Shown here one piece after another: positions 35,908-46,103 of a DNA stretch of 64,000 bases. The stretch's first letter is position 1; each line of letters starts with the position of its first letter. The position numbers and the translations under genes were made by a program. Source of the stretch: Niebla homalea (lineage: Eukaryota; Ascomycota; Lecanoromycetes; Lecanorales; Ramalinaceae); contig JAHGAU010000017.1 of the NCBI GenBank assembly GCA_019925105.1, forward strand, positions 620,001 through 684,000, written 5' to 3'. Below the pieces are notes generated by a model. That model ran no database searches. It saw nothing but the letters and a program-made list of their open reading frames with translations, and was not told where the DNA came from.

Positions 35908-37401
35908 CTAACTCAGCAAGTCAGGTCGACAGTCATCTTGGCCCATTTCGAACGCCATGGCAAAGAATGACTGCATCGCGACGTAGTGAAACAATATCCC
36001 GCCTAGTACAGCCAGATGCCATATGTTATGGCTGCCTCCCACATAGTCAAACCAACCGCGGAGCCATCGCTCCGGAACCTGCCCAGCATAGATGATGGCA
36101 CCTGCAAGATAGACAGCAATGGACTTGATGATCGGGGCGTAGAAAGACCATGCCCAAGCAGGACTTCGCTGTATGCTCAATTGGAAGACGGGAGCGAACC
36201 CTGTGGTGGCCAAAGAGACGTAGAAGGCGACACGTGCCCAAGCCATGTCTGCACGGTTGAAGGTCGGATGCCAAGGGAGGATTACTCCTGCTATCCCAAG
36301 TGTAGCTGTGGTTGAGATGTAGATCCAGCGGCTGACCGGGTCGCAGTAGAAGGCCGTGTATTCGGTAGTCATGATCGAGGCCGCAATAAGCAGCGAAATC
36401 CCGGTGTAATCGACGCATGCAAATCGTTCCATGAGGTTTTGCTCGGAAATGCTACTCATGGTGTGCCACATGCAGGAGCAGACTAGGCATTTGCAGGCGG
36501 CAAAGAAGAAGGCTGCGGCGAAGAATACATCGGCTTTGGAGGATTGTGAAAAGCTGGCGGAGGCAGGATAGCAGTAGAAAGCAACGGCGAGCACGATGAC
36601 CAATCCGATAGCGTGAGACCAAATGTTGACGGTTTCGTTGGAGAAGTTGAAGGCCGATTTGACGCAGTCGATCTTGTTCTCGGAGAAGCGGTATCCTCGT
36701 GTGATGTAAGGATTCACCCGCCATGGCTGCGGGAGGTCGTCGTATGAAATGAGACGTTGCTCACGCGCACGTTGAATGGCATTGTCAATGCTGTCCTTGA
36801 GGCTTTCCCGTGCTCTCCGGGCCTTCTCCAGCCCTTCGTCAACAACGTCCTTGGCCTTTTGCACGCCTTCGCCGGCCATTCGCCATCCACCATCAATGAC
36901 GTCTGCAAAGCCAGCCTCTCGGACCGTCATCGCGCGAGCCTCTAGCTCCGAGAGGCAGTCTTCCATCATGCGCATTCCAGCTTGGGCCTTGGCCTCCAGA
37001 GTCTCCTTGGTAGCCAGAGCATGCTTGTATCGTTCCTCCACAGTGTTCACCAGAATTCGAGCCTTTCTCTGACCGGCGCCAATTAGCTCACCGGAGACCT
37101 GGGAGCAGGAATCCCGAATGGCATCAAGAGTGAAATAAGCCCGATTGATCCCCACATCTAATTTCAAATTTCCGTAATTTTCAATCCAGTCAAGTCGCCG
37201 CTCAAGTTCGGAGACGAAGAGGTCGACTTTCAAGAAGGTGGCATCAGCCTCGATCTCGAACATGTTGGGCCGGAATGGCTGATGAGCCGAATGACGTCTT
37301 CTCGCGGTAAGTGAGGGAGCGGTGCTTGTCCCGGTGGAGGATGTTTGATCGAAGGTCCCATATCGCGTATCAAGAGTCAAGGTTGGACTGGAGCACGCCA
37401 T
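35908..37401 (-). CDS. Izh3-like PAQR/haemolysin-III family membrane protein
   Basis: 497 residues from the ATG complementary to 37399-37401; an in-frame ATG 24 codons upstream (37473) is an alternative. The N-terminal ~230 residues are soluble and helical (FEIEADATFLKVDLFVSEL, a long Lys/Glu/Arg helix through REQRLISYDDLPQPW), as in yeast Izh3, which also carries a long extension. The C-terminal part has seven hydrophobic segments and the conserved PAQR signature: SNETVNIWSHAIG, CMWHTMSSISE, DYTGISLLIAAS and the paired histidines in GGSHNIWHLAVLGGILFHY, which with the WHT histidine should bind zinc. Family members are adiponectin-receptor relatives proposed to be ceramidases or sterol/zinc-linked sensors; yeast Izh proteins affect zinc and sterol homeostasis. 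It is divergent from the THOC5-like gene. Confidence 0.93.
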   Translation of the reverse strand: MACSSPTLTLDTRYGTFDQTSSTGTSTAPSLTARRRHSAHQPFRPNMFEIEADATFLKVDLFVSELERRLDWIENYGNLKLDVGINRAYFTLDAIRDSCSQVSGELIGAGQRKARILVNTVEERYKHALATKETLEAKAQAGMRMMEDCLSELEARAMTVREAGFADVIDGGWRMAGEGVQKAKDVVDEGLEKARRARESLKDSIDNAIQRAREQRLISYDDLPQPWRVNPYITRGYRFSENKIDCVKSAFNFSNETVNIWSHAIGLVIVLAVAFYCYPASASFSQSSKADVFFAAAFFFAACKCLVCSCMWHTMSSISEQNLMERFACVDYTGISLLIAASIMTTEYTAFYCDPVSRWIYISTTATLGIAGVILPWHPTFNRADMAWARVAFYVSLATTGFAPVFQLSIQRSPAWAWSFYAPIIKSIAVYLAGAIIYAGQVPERWLRGWFDYVGGSHNIWHLAVLGGILFHYVAMQSFFAMAFEMGQDDCRPDLLS

Positions 37402-37890
37402 GACGGCTGTCAATAGGGAAGCCGAGACGATTGAGGAGAGAATGTTGCAATTACACAATATTCCATGTATCAACTTTAGATAGTCTGTTACGGATGACGA
37501 ACAGCATGGATGGTGGGGGGCGAGGACGTGAATGGCTTCATAGCTTCATAGGTTTATAGCTTCATAGGTTTATAGCTTCATAGCTCCATGATAGGGTTCG
37601 GTGTGTCTAGGAGATAGGATAGGTGGAAACGCATCAAGGGGACATCCAGGAGAGGCGATCGACTTGGATATCAAGTTGCGGGCACGTGGGGAGACAATTT
37701 CGTTTCCATGAAGACCCAGCCACTCTCGCCACCACATCATCCAGCACTGTCGCAATACGTGGATCTCTTGGCTGTGGCGCCAATGCCGCCGAATTAACAC
37801 GGAACAGTTCCGTGGGGAAATCAAAATACCAGGACAAGGCAAGCTTGGGCCCTCGGGCATGAATAAGAGTCACATGCATATATCTCAAAC
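37402..37890. promoter_or_regulatory. Divergent promoter region with 16 bp tandem repeat
   Basis: 489 bp between the divergent PAQR and THOC5-like genes. A 16 bp unit, ATAGCTTCATAGGTTT, is present at 37541-37556 and 37557-37572 and partly at 37573-37588. It may lie in the PAQR 5' leader. No factor site is claimed. Confidence 0.5.
37541..37588. repeat. 16 bp tandem repeat, about three units
   Basis: Two identical 16 bp units followed by a third that diverges after 12 bases. Located about 140-190 bp upstream of the PAQR start. Confidence 0.85.
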
Positions 37891-38671
37891 ATGCCTACAT
37901 CTATCTTGGCAACCTCTGACGAAGCTGCGCTGACCGACACCTATCTAAGATCTGTCCTCCAGACATGCACGCAAACACGCGAGCAATGCATGAAGCTGAT
38001 CGATCATGTCGAAGCCAATGCTCTTGCTGAGGGACGGGAAATACCTTTTGAGAGTCAAGCGGACATCTCTACACAACAAAAAGCTCTACACGCTCATTTG
38101 GGCCAGCTGCGAGGTCTCAATCGGAATGCTATCTTTCAAGTCAGAAACACGAAACAGCAAACGTCGGAAGCAAGACAAGAGATCGACCGACTTCATCTCC
38201 AGTTACAGAACTTGTACTACGAGGAAAGACATTTGAAAGGCGAGATAGCTGCTTGCGAGAATTACGAGTCAGCTTTTCTCTTAGAGGCCATGAATTGTCA
38301 GCTACCTTGATGCTGACCTACAACCAGCCACAAGTACCAACAACTCCCTCTCATACCTGTCGACAGCTTTCTACGGAAGCAACCCGAGCATGGTGAAGAT
38401 GATGAGAAGACGTTGATGTTCGCTCGCATCAACGATGAGCTCGAGGAAAGGGAGGCTTTGGAAAAACAGCGGCAGGCCTTGCTCACCAGAAAGCAGACTC
38501 TGATAGCGGAGAACAAGAAGAGGAAAGACGACCTTGCCAGTCTAGACCAAGATCTGGAGAAGTTCATCGACGTGAGTGAAATGTTAATATCAGGGTCACC
38601 ATGAGAATCCAAGGCTAATCTACTGCTAGGCCGCCAAACCCATTCAAAAGATATTTGAGAAACAGTACTGA
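37891..38671 (+). CDS. THO complex subunit 5-like protein (THOC5/Fms-interacting protein family)
   Basis: Three exons, 37891-38267, 38328-38571 and 38630-38671, introns 60 and 58 nt; 220 residues. Splicing joins NLYYEERHLKGEI-ACENYD to HKYQQLPLIPVDSFL, the signature block of the THOC5 family (L-x-Y-E-x-x-H-L-x-x-E-I, then a Y-x-x-L-x-L-x-P-x-E/D-x-F block), and the last small exon adds AAKPIQKIFEKQY. The protein is almost wholly helical with two coiled coils flanking the signature. THOC5 is a subunit of the nuclear THO/TREX complex that couples transcription with mRNA packaging and export; short fungal homologues keep only this core. Length of about 200-230 is normal for fungal members. No stop-free alternative explains the data: unspliced frames end early. 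Confidence 0.88.
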
Positions 38672-38835
38672 GAATGTCATTCATGTGGAAATATGTGTAG
38701 CGAAGATACCCCCCTTTTCAACTCAATCAATGCGAACGCCGGGTTCCTGTGTCTTCGACAACAGCTTCTCAATCATACGGCGTCGGGGAAGTTCGGCATA
38801 GCTCCTTTAGCTCCTTCAGCTCAGCATTTTAGGCA

Positions 38836-39605
38836 TTACCACGGTCGCCCACCATCCCTCAGGATGGCTTTACCAACCTCTGCATCCCCGCTACCTTGCA
38901 CTACATCCTTGACGAACTCGCCTGCCATTGACCGATCGCTGGCCCCATTGCTCTGTTCTTCTCTGGATCCCCACACACGCCAGTTGCAAGGAATCCTAGA
39001 GAGACGCACCACACGTTGACCCCACCTTCATGAAGCCATTCGCGCACCAACATGTTCAGGCCGGTCTTACTGCTGCGGTAAGCTGGAACTGCAAATCTCT
39101 CCTTGGCCAGCCCTTGGTAGGGTATTTGTTCACGGCCAGGGCCATATCTTCCGTCCCAGCAAGGGTGGACGTCCCCAAGGTAATGAAAAGCAGGCGTGGA
39201 TTGCCTGGGAGAAGGAGTAGGGGGATGAGGCTCGATGTTACGAATTCGGTTCCAGCAACGTTGACAGCCCATGAGTGGTTCCACATGTCGCGTTCTGTCA
39301 TTCGATTGTTGGCGGACATATGATCGAATTGTCCACCTGCACTATTCAGGAGGAGGTCTACCTTCCAAACTTGTATCTGATCTCGTTGAAGGCTTTCTGA
39401 ATCGAGTCGTCATGCTCGATGTTCGATCGAAGCGGGGAAAGGCTACTTGGGGAGGAGGATGTGAGCTTGGCTTTGGCCGACTGGATCGCTTTATCAATCT
39501 TGGAAGGTAAACGACCGCCAACAACGATGTTGTATGCTTTGTCGGATTGACATAATGCTCTGACCATCTAACAGCCAAGTCCAAGAATAGCACCTTTTTG
39601 AGCCA
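38836..39605 (-). pseudogene. Decayed short-chain dehydrogenase/reductase
   Basis: Pieces of one SDR are spread over different frames of the minus strand, in the correct order. They are a short N-terminus beginning MAQKGAILGLGC and ending in an in-frame TAG; SDKAYNIVVGGRLPSKID up to RYKFG; then, after a one-base loss, VDLLLNSAGGQFDHM through AVNVAGTEFV and LFITLGTSTLAG; then, in another frame, AYRSSKTGLNMLV with the catalytic Tyr-x3-Lys; and finally GEFVKDVVQG ending in TAA at 38836-38838. The NSAGG motif, the TxGT/S strand and YxxxK are all still recognisable, so decay is recent. At least one stop and three frameshifts are needed to explain the layout; introns do not, because adjacent pieces abut without splice consensus. 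Sequencing error is the main alternative. Confidence 0.8.
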
Positions 39606-40203
39606 TGGTTACGATTTGAATTATGGACTTGCTTGAGTATTACTGTTGATAATGTGAGAGATGCTTACAGTGTCAACAATTCATTCATGCATCCATGCCT
39701 GGCCGTGTTCAGCGTTATGTAGGAGGCATTGGACATATCACGTGACGATTAACAAACTCCATCCCGAATCGTTCATGGGTCTCTCCCCTGTCCAAAGCGA
39801 TTTGGATCCAAGGGATCCTATCGGCGCCTCATCAAGAGTAGGGTACTTGTGGTACGTCAAGTCAATTTGGTAGTATTCTGGATCAATTGAGTTTCTCTTG
39901 GTGGGATGTCATATTGCACTCATTACCAGAAAACAGCAATAAACTGAAAGAATCTATGGCGTTGGACAACACCAATTTTGCTCGCCGCAATGTGTGAAAA
40001 AAGTAGAGGTCCGCTACGATTCATCGTAGACATTCATGGACTCCACCCAATGCAACATCCAGAGTATGTACAGCACGCATCAAATTAGAGCAAGTCCAAT
40101 GGTCGTTTAGGCATTCTGTACTTGGTTGGCTTCATCATGTATTCTCGCACTCACACAAGACCAATCTCCTCATCGGGACTGTCTACATTACCATTCCCTA
40201 TCT
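39606..40203. other. Intergenic region, no gene seen
   Basis: 598 bp between the pseudogene and the next minus-strand gene. Only short unrecognised open frames. Confidence 0.4.
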
Positions 40204-42201
40204 CTACTTGCTGTGCTCATTCACAATCTCATGGATCGGGCCGTAGAAACTGCTCTTCCGATTGTCCCAATCATTCTCCGTCTGCGCCCCTTCACCTTCC
40301 ATCCACTCGCGCCTCCACAGCTCTCCATCATCAACGTCCTCCTCCTGCTCGAAGGCGGCGGGGACCGACTGTCCATACACCGTGTTCTTCAGCAAGAACC
40401 CCTCATCCCGCCTCACCGCCCCGTGCTCCAAGAACTTCGTGGGGATGACCGGCACATCCGGGACCGTGGTCAAGTGGTGGGGAGCTTCATCGTCCGGGTA
40501 GATGCTACTCGCCGCGCGAGCCTTGTACCCCTTGAGCGGGACCGCCGGCGTGGCCAAGTCCGCTGTGGTGGCCCACTTGCCCATTTGCGGCGACGTTGGG
40601 GTCGCGCGGTAGGAATCGTGTTTGCTGCTCCTCCTCCAATTCCGCACGCTGATGGAGTCGTCGGGGCCGAGTGTGTTGATGTCGGTGGGCGCCCAGGTGG
40701 AGATGCGCGGGTCGACGACAGGCTCCTCGGTATCCGAATACCCCGAGTCTTCGGGGTGTTCGAGTTGGTGCGAGAGCAGCAAGGGAGGTGCTGGCGACTC
40801 ACGATGGCCACGGCGGGACATTATCGAGAGGGCTGATTCGGGTCGCTCCGACATGTATTCTTCGATGGAGGATTGGGAGGAGAGGTGGGCGTTGTAGAGC
40901 GGTCGCAACGGCTTTGGCTGGTAGAGACTCACGCCCTTGGGTGGGGGCGTGGGAGGGATCTCCTCACCGAAGGAAGGGTTGATGCAAGTCGCGCAGAACC
41001 AGACGTCGTTGTGGAGGATGAGGGGATCGTCACGAGTTTCATAGACTCCACACACGCCACACTGGCTTGGATGGTATACAGTCTTTTTGGTCTGCGATGA
41101 GACTCGGACATCCTTGACCGGCAAGGGAGGTGCAGAAGACGTGTAGTGGTCCATAAAGTCCCCCAGGCGAGTCTCACGCACCTGGTTGAAATCAGCGTGA
41201 CTCGTATTTGGAGGTTCTGTTCCACTTGGTCTGACTTTCTTCTTCTTGCTCATGGGCGGCGACGACGACACCTGCTTGATCCCATGAACGCTCTTATGGT
41301 TTAACGGATTGTCCACCACCGTGACTGATTGCTGAGCACCGGGTCTGACTTTGGGTTTCTGCCCCTCCTGTTGCTGCTGCTGTTCATACACCGGCACTGG
41401 CTTCCTACGGATGACCGACCACTCATCAGGAGTGGCTTCCCTCTTCGATCGCGTGACAGCCATTTTGGGCCGCTGCAACGACGCAGTCTCAGCCCGCTGA
41501 GACGGCGGTGCTCTCCTATACTGCGACGGATGTGAGCGATACTGATCATAGATTGGCGTTGGTATAATTGCCTTGTCAGTGCGAATCTTTGCAATTCTAG
41601 CCGCTTCGTGTCGAGCCTGGCGGTCTACTGCGGCTTTGCGCTCAGCACGGTCCAAGAGGGAGGATTTAACTATGTGTTTGATCTCACCGATCAAGCTCCA
41701 GTGCTGGGCTTCCTCATCGAGCTTCTGGCGCTTGGCCTGGAAGTGTCGTTGTTGGTTGCGCTCGAGGGTGGTGGTGCTTCGGTTGTCGACTATTGGGCGA
41801 TTGGGGTCGGTGGTAGGGCGAGCACTCGAACGAGGTTGTACAGGGCGGTGTGAAGCAACTTGCGGGGTCGCGCCTTGCGTCGTCTGTGTTTTGGATAAGC
41901 TGTCAGGGATGCTTGGCCGATGGTGTGCTTTGCTGTTGCTGCTCTTGCTGAATTGTATGACTTCGTCAAGATACTGCCACATCTTATCTGAGCCAGAGCC
42001 AGACTTGGATGTTTGACGAGTGTGCTTTCTGCTGGAGACTGATGCCGGCTGCTGAGCCATGTTCACATTTGTCAACTGCAGAGCCTTTTCTGAGTTTTGA
42101 GTGGCCACCCGCGCCATCTGCGGTTTTGCGGGCCTGCTGCTGCTTCTGGGGTCGGAAAGATCGGGCTGTGAACCAGCCACTTTCCTGCGGTCCTGCGACA
42201 T
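40204..42201 (-). CDS. Large disordered protein with a paired CxxC zinc-binding motif, function unknown
   Basis: 665 residues from the ATG complementary to 42199-42201 (MSQDRRKVAG); the frame continues 33 codons upstream but only from a TTG. Most of the protein is disordered, rich in Ser, Pro, Arg and Gln, with a basic helical region around residues 160-210 (LERNQQRHFQAKRQKLDEE and following, and AERKAAVDRQARHEAARIAKI). About residues 380-410 hold CGVCGVYETRDD...VWFCATC, a C-x2-C-x22-C-x2-C arrangement typical of a small treble-clef or LIM-like zinc finger. A WxP-type tail (EWMEGEGAQTENDWDNRKSSF) ends the protein. No known domain family is recognised. It may be a zinc-finger scaffold, but no function is assigned. 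Confidence 0.75.
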   Translation of the reverse strand: MSQDRRKVAGSQPDLSDPRSSSRPAKPQMARVATQNSEKALQLTNVNMAQQPASVSSRKHTRQTSKSGSGSDKMWQYLDEVIQFSKSSNSKAHHRPSIPDSLSKTQTTQGATPQVASHRPVQPRSSARPTTDPNRPIVDNRSTTTLERNQQRHFQAKRQKLDEEAQHWSLIGEIKHIVKSSLLDRAERKAAVDRQARHEAARIAKIRTDKAIIPTPIYDQYRSHPSQYRRAPPSQRAETASLQRPKMAVTRSKREATPDEWSVIRRKPVPVYEQQQQQEGQKPKVRPGAQQSVTVVDNPLNHKSVHGIKQVSSSPPMSKKKKVRPSGTEPPNTSHADFNQVRETRLGDFMDHYTSSAPPLPVKDVRVSSQTKKTVYHPSQCGVCGVYETRDDPLILHNDVWFCATCINPSFGEEIPPTPPPKGVSLYQPKPLRPLYNAHLSSQSSIEEYMSERPESALSIMSRRGHRESPAPPLLLSHQLEHPEDSGYSDTEEPVVDPRISTWAPTDINTLGPDDSISVRNWRRSSKHDSYRATPTSPQMGKWATTADLATPAVPLKGYKARAASSIYPDDEAPHHLTTVPDVPVIPTKFLEHGAVRRDEGFLLKNTVYGQSVPAAFEQEEDVDDGELWRREWMEGEGAQTENDWDNRKSSFYGPIHEIVNEHSK

Positions 42202-42708
42202 CGCGTAATAAGAATGATGTGCGGAATATGCACAATCAGCAGTTGAAGGTTTGGGTAGGCTTGAGATGCATGATGGAAGCCGTTGTGCAAGTTGCCACAA
42301 TGAGCTATAATAAGATCAAGCGAGAAGACAAAGCTTTATTGTTCATAACAGCAGGTACATGAATCACAACAAAGAAGTGGACAATGAAAGGCTCTCACCA
42401 ATGCTCAGTGCTATGTCACACGTGTTCGAACAAAGCAGAAAGAGATGATGAGTGTCAACATGCGGAGAGCGAAATTCATTGCGAACCCAGAAAGCCATAA
42501 GTAGTTATTGTGACCGCAGTATTATTACATATAGTCGAGGCCTACCACGCACTGCCGGAAAGTCTGAAAAGGATGATCATGCTGATTAGAATCGATGCGA
42601 GAAATGCGTGCACACCCTGACACCATCAGCGCAAGTTTAGCATGGTCAAGGAAGGACATTCACCTCTGATATTTCAAGTGGAACGAACATAATCCTGACT
42701 CCATAGCA
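42202..42708. other. Intergenic region, no gene seen
   Basis: 507 bp containing the promoter of the CxxC protein gene and the 3' flank of the GPI-repeat gene. No feature recognised. Confidence 0.4.
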
Positions 42709-43620
42709 TCACAAAGCGAATGGCAGAACACCGATAACTGCAAGTACTGCCGACATTCCACTGGTCACTAGGCGGTTCGCAGCTCCAGTGAACGGTTCTG
42801 TATTTGAAGGACTCCCGACAGATGCTGAGGGGCCCGCAGCAACCTTTTCTTCAGGCGCAGGAGAACCAGGACTGGGATACGGTGGTGTAGAGCCCGGAGC
42901 AGGAGATCCAGCAGGGGCTGCTTCTCCGGGGCTTCCAGCTGGAGCTGGACTTGCCCCTGGTGTAGGACTTCCGCCAGATGCGCCTGGTGCAGGACTTCCG
43001 CCAGATGCGCCTGGTGCAGGACTCCCGCCAGATGCGCCTGGTGCAGGACTCCCGCCAGATGCTCCTGGTACAGGACTCCCGCCAGATGCTCCTGGTGCAA
43101 GACTCCCGCCAGATGCTCCTGGTGCAGGACTCCCGCCAGATGCTCCTGGTGCAGGACTCCCGCCAGATGCTCCTGGTGCAGGACTCCCGCCAGATACTCC
43201 CGGTGCTGGAGTGGCAGCTGCTTTGTTGGCGGCTGGAGCTGACGGTCCAGGCGTGGGACGTGTCAGGGTGGCCGTCACAGGCGTCGTTCCGCACACAGTG
43301 CAGGTGGTGGTAGTTGCTGCGAATCCAGTTGGCACATGATTCGCTGCACGGGGTTGCCCGACACTCTCGCTCGGACACGGCTCCGTGACAGTAAAAGTCT
43401 TCATGGTGTAGGTCTTTGAGCAAGTGCAGAGGTCCGAGTAAGTTGTAGTGTATGTCGTCATGACTTCTCCAGGCTTGAGCTGTGGAGGGCTCATGTCGAG
43501 CTTAGGTGGTAGCGCAGTGGCATTGTACCCCAAACCAGACGAGGCACACGAGCTGCTGTACATGGCTGTCTGTGCGGTGGCACCAATTGCAGCGAATACT
43601 GCCAAAAAGTAGGTCTTCAT
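42709..43620 (-). CDS. Secreted, probably GPI-anchored mucin-like protein with nine 9-residue repeats
   Basis: 303 residues from the ATG complementary to 43618-43620. Residues 1-16 ([16 protein letters not shown]) form a signal peptide. The next ~130 residues contain paired cysteines ([32 protein letters not shown]) in Thr-rich sequence, similar in style to cell-wall proteins. Nine tandem copies of a SGGSPAPGA unit follow, then more Pro/Ala/Gly-rich sequence. The C-terminus is hydrophobic ([15 protein letters not shown]) after a small-residue region, fitting a GPI attachment signal. The protein should sit in the plasma membrane or cell wall, heavily O-glycosylated. The repeat unit is 27 bp, so the other frames across it are also open; those are artefacts. 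An upstream in-frame extension to 43767 would hide the signal peptide and is rejected. Confidence 0.85.
   Translation of the reverse strand: MKTYFLAVFAAIGATAQTAMYSSSCASSGLGYNATALPPKLDMSPPQLKPGEVMTTYTTTYSDLCTCSKTYTMKTFTVTEPCPSESVGQPRAANHVPTGFAATTTTCTVCGTTPVTATLTRPTPGPSAPAANKAAATPAPGVSGGSPAPGASGGSPAPGASGGSPAPGASGGSLAPGASGGSPVPGASGGSPAPGASGGSPAPGASGGSPAPGASGGSPTPGASPAPAGSPGEAAPAGSPAPGSTPPYPSPGSPAPEEKVAAGPSASVGSPSNTEPFTGAANRLVTSGMSAVLAVIGVLPFAL
42965..43207. repeat. Nine tandem 27 bp units in the GPI-repeat gene
   Basis: Exactly nine 27 bp units on the plus strand beginning GGACT(T/C)CCGCCAGATG; they differ mainly at third codon positions plus a few changes giving L, V or T in place of P or A. 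The unit is a multiple of three, so copy-number change keeps the frame. Confidence 0.93.
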
Positions 43621-44493
43621 CTCGATTACTCCAGGACTTCGATACTTATGAAATATAAAGAGTCTGATGGACAATATTAAAACGTCTAATACTGCAAGAT
43701 GCCTGAACGAACGAATAGTAGGAAAAGTCGTGAGGAAGAACGAGCGTGGACGAGCTAAGCTGATCAAAACAAGTCCTTGATCATATGTTTATTAAGTAGA
43801 TGATGAGTTAACGTGATAAGATTTGCATATTTGCCGCAAAAGGAATGCAAGGCACGCAAGCATCAACAAACAAACCCTCTGTACATTCCTCGGGATTCCT
43901 GCATTGTGGTGAAGTTCATCATGATTCAAAAATAGCTACAAATCGTTTGCAGAGTCAGAGACCCATAGAAGCCCAGAATGAGCATGGCTGAAACGAGCGA
44001 AATCTGTCACCCATCGTATGACATCCACCTCCCATCGCTCTCATTGAAGAGAACTCGAACGGGGGGCAGACTTCCTATGTTCCGGGCAGATGTTGATCTC
44101 CGGAACCTCTGCAATGATATTGCATGGCAACTCATTGCTGTTGAAGCCTTCGCAATGGTCGTGGCTGGCTCCGTTAACTTTTTGATGAAGAGGGAAAAGA
44201 TCCATCACAGGTGAAGATGTAATTTTATACCTGTGCACTAGTCCTGGGCTAAAAAAAAGCAACCTAGGCTGCTTTCGTAATGGCATCACATTTGTCTCAG
44301 CCTCTTGGCATCATTGGTGATGTTACCTACAATCACGCCTTTCTAAGTCTAAGATTGTGATCGTAGAGTCTTGTACTTTGCGATCAAGTATACCAATTGC
44401 TTCGAGGACGTTCCATAATTCCTATCCTGGGGAGATCCTTGGTGAGTCTTCTTCGCCACTCAATTAAACCCTCTACTCACTGCGGTGGTTGTC
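43621..44493. other. Intergenic region, no gene seen
   Basis: 873 bp between two minus-strand genes, including the promoter of the GPI-repeat gene. A 78-codon frame at 43978-44214 starts with ATG but has no recognisable features. Confidence 0.4.
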
Positions 44494-46103
44494 TCAATTC
44501 TCAACAGCGACTGTCACATTCTTCTCTCCTGGAGGAATCACCGCAGCCTCCTTCTCGCCCTTCAAATCTGGAAGCTCTCCCATTGCTTGATCAATGATCT
44601 CCAATGCTTTTCGAATCTGTGCCTCTGTGATCACCAGGGGTGGTGTTAGTCGAATGATATTCTGGTGTGTCGGTTTCGCCTTCCAATAATCAGTCTCGTT
44701 GTTACTCTTGAAGTGTGAAATCTTGACTGCTCTGCCTACCAACAAACCCTTCTCTTTCATCAGCATGCAGAGATCCCATGCGCTGTGGCCTCCTGTTTTG
44801 GTTTCATCGATGACCATCGCATTGAATAGCCCCTTGCCTCGAACCGATTTCACCATGGGATTGTGCAGATCTTGGAGCCCCTTTCGAAACATCTCCCCCA
44901 ACGTCTCCGCCCGCTCAACCATCTTCTCATCCCTCACAATCTCCAAGGCCCTGATAGCAACTGCGCAACCTAACGGGTTGCCCCCATACGTTGACCCATG
45001 AGTGCCAGGCTCGATTGTCAACATGACATCCTTTGACCCAAGCACACAAGAGACGGGATACATGCCACCAGAGATGGCCTTTCCGAGGAGCACCAAATCT
45101 GGCTTTATGCCGCTCCACTCATGGCAGAGAAGCTTGCCTGTTCGCGCGATGCCGCTTTGTATCTCATCACAAATCATGAGTGCATTGTGCTCCTTACAAA
45201 GATCCCGCACTTGCCTCAAGTATTCATCGTCGGGCACAACGATGCCGGCCTCACCTTGAATTGGTTCGACCAAGAATGCTGCAATTCTGTCACCGTGTGC
45301 TGCAAATGCGGCTTCGAGAGCGCTGACATCGTTGTAGGGGATCGCTTGCTTCGTGGATGGGCATTGGCAGCCAATGTTGGGAAGGTAAGGACCGTAATTG
45401 TCTCGCGACTCAGGGTCCGTCGACATGGAAAGGGCCGAGAACTTCATTTGTTGGATCAGCTTGGTGCCTCAAACTGGGAAGGGTCATCCAAACAACTTAC
45501 TGTCCTGCCATGGAAATTCTCTGTCACGCTCAAGACTATGGCTTGATTCTGTGGAATGCCCTTTGATTTATAGCCCCATTTCCTGGCTATCTTGACAGCC
45601 GTCTCGACAGCTTCGGCGCCTGTGTTCATCGGCAATACCATGTCGAAACCAAAGAAGTCTGTGACGAACTCTGCGAATCGAGGGAAAACATCATTGTAAA
45701 AGGCCCGGGAGCTGAGGGTCAATCTTGAAGCTTGCTCGGTCAAGGCTTTGACCAGCTCCGGATGGCAATGACCCTGATTTACTGCTCCATAAGCGGAGAG
45801 AAAGTCGAGATACTCCTTCCCTGTAGAATGCATCAGCAAAGTATCATGCTTCACTTTCTCATGGTTCGACTTGCCTTCGGGATCCCAGACAGATACGCCT
45901 GAAGCTCGGGAGAATACTATGGGAAGTGGGTGATAGTTGTGGGCGGCGTGTTTGCGTTCGCTTGTTATAGCCTCTTCGGTAGACGCCGCATGATATGCAG
46001 CAGGGTCTGGCGTGCCTGTAGGATTGAAGGAAGGAGCAGTCGCTTTCAGCGTCGTCCCATTATTCACAGGTCTGCTCAGTGGATTCGTTGCTGCTGGTGC
46101 CAT
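44494..46103 (-). CDS. Ornithine aminotransferase
   Basis: Four exons on the minus strand: 46103-45875, 45820-45501, 45441-44740 and 44679-44494; 478 residues. The enzyme transfers the delta-amino group of ornithine to 2-oxoglutarate, giving glutamate semialdehyde (arginine breakdown, proline supply), with PLP. The PLP lysine is K304 in [53 protein letters not shown] and DEIQSG(I)ARTG are class III aminotransferase signatures. Intron 2 is 59 nt, GT-AG. Introns 1 (54 nt, GC-AG, donor GCAAGT) and 3 (60 nt, GT-AG) are multiples of three with no stop, so the frame reads through; removing them restores [16 protein letters not shown] and [16 protein letters not shown] as in other OATs. No clear mitochondrial presequence; fungal OATs are cytosolic. 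Confidence 0.95.

Noticed and set aside
42788..43423. Plus- and minus-strand frames across the 27 bp repeats
   Set aside because: A repeat unit divisible by three keeps all frames open; the signal-peptide-bearing frame is the credible one.
43978..44214. 78-codon plus-strand frame in the 43.6-44.5 kb gap
   Set aside because: No signal peptide, domain or splice partner; too short to support.
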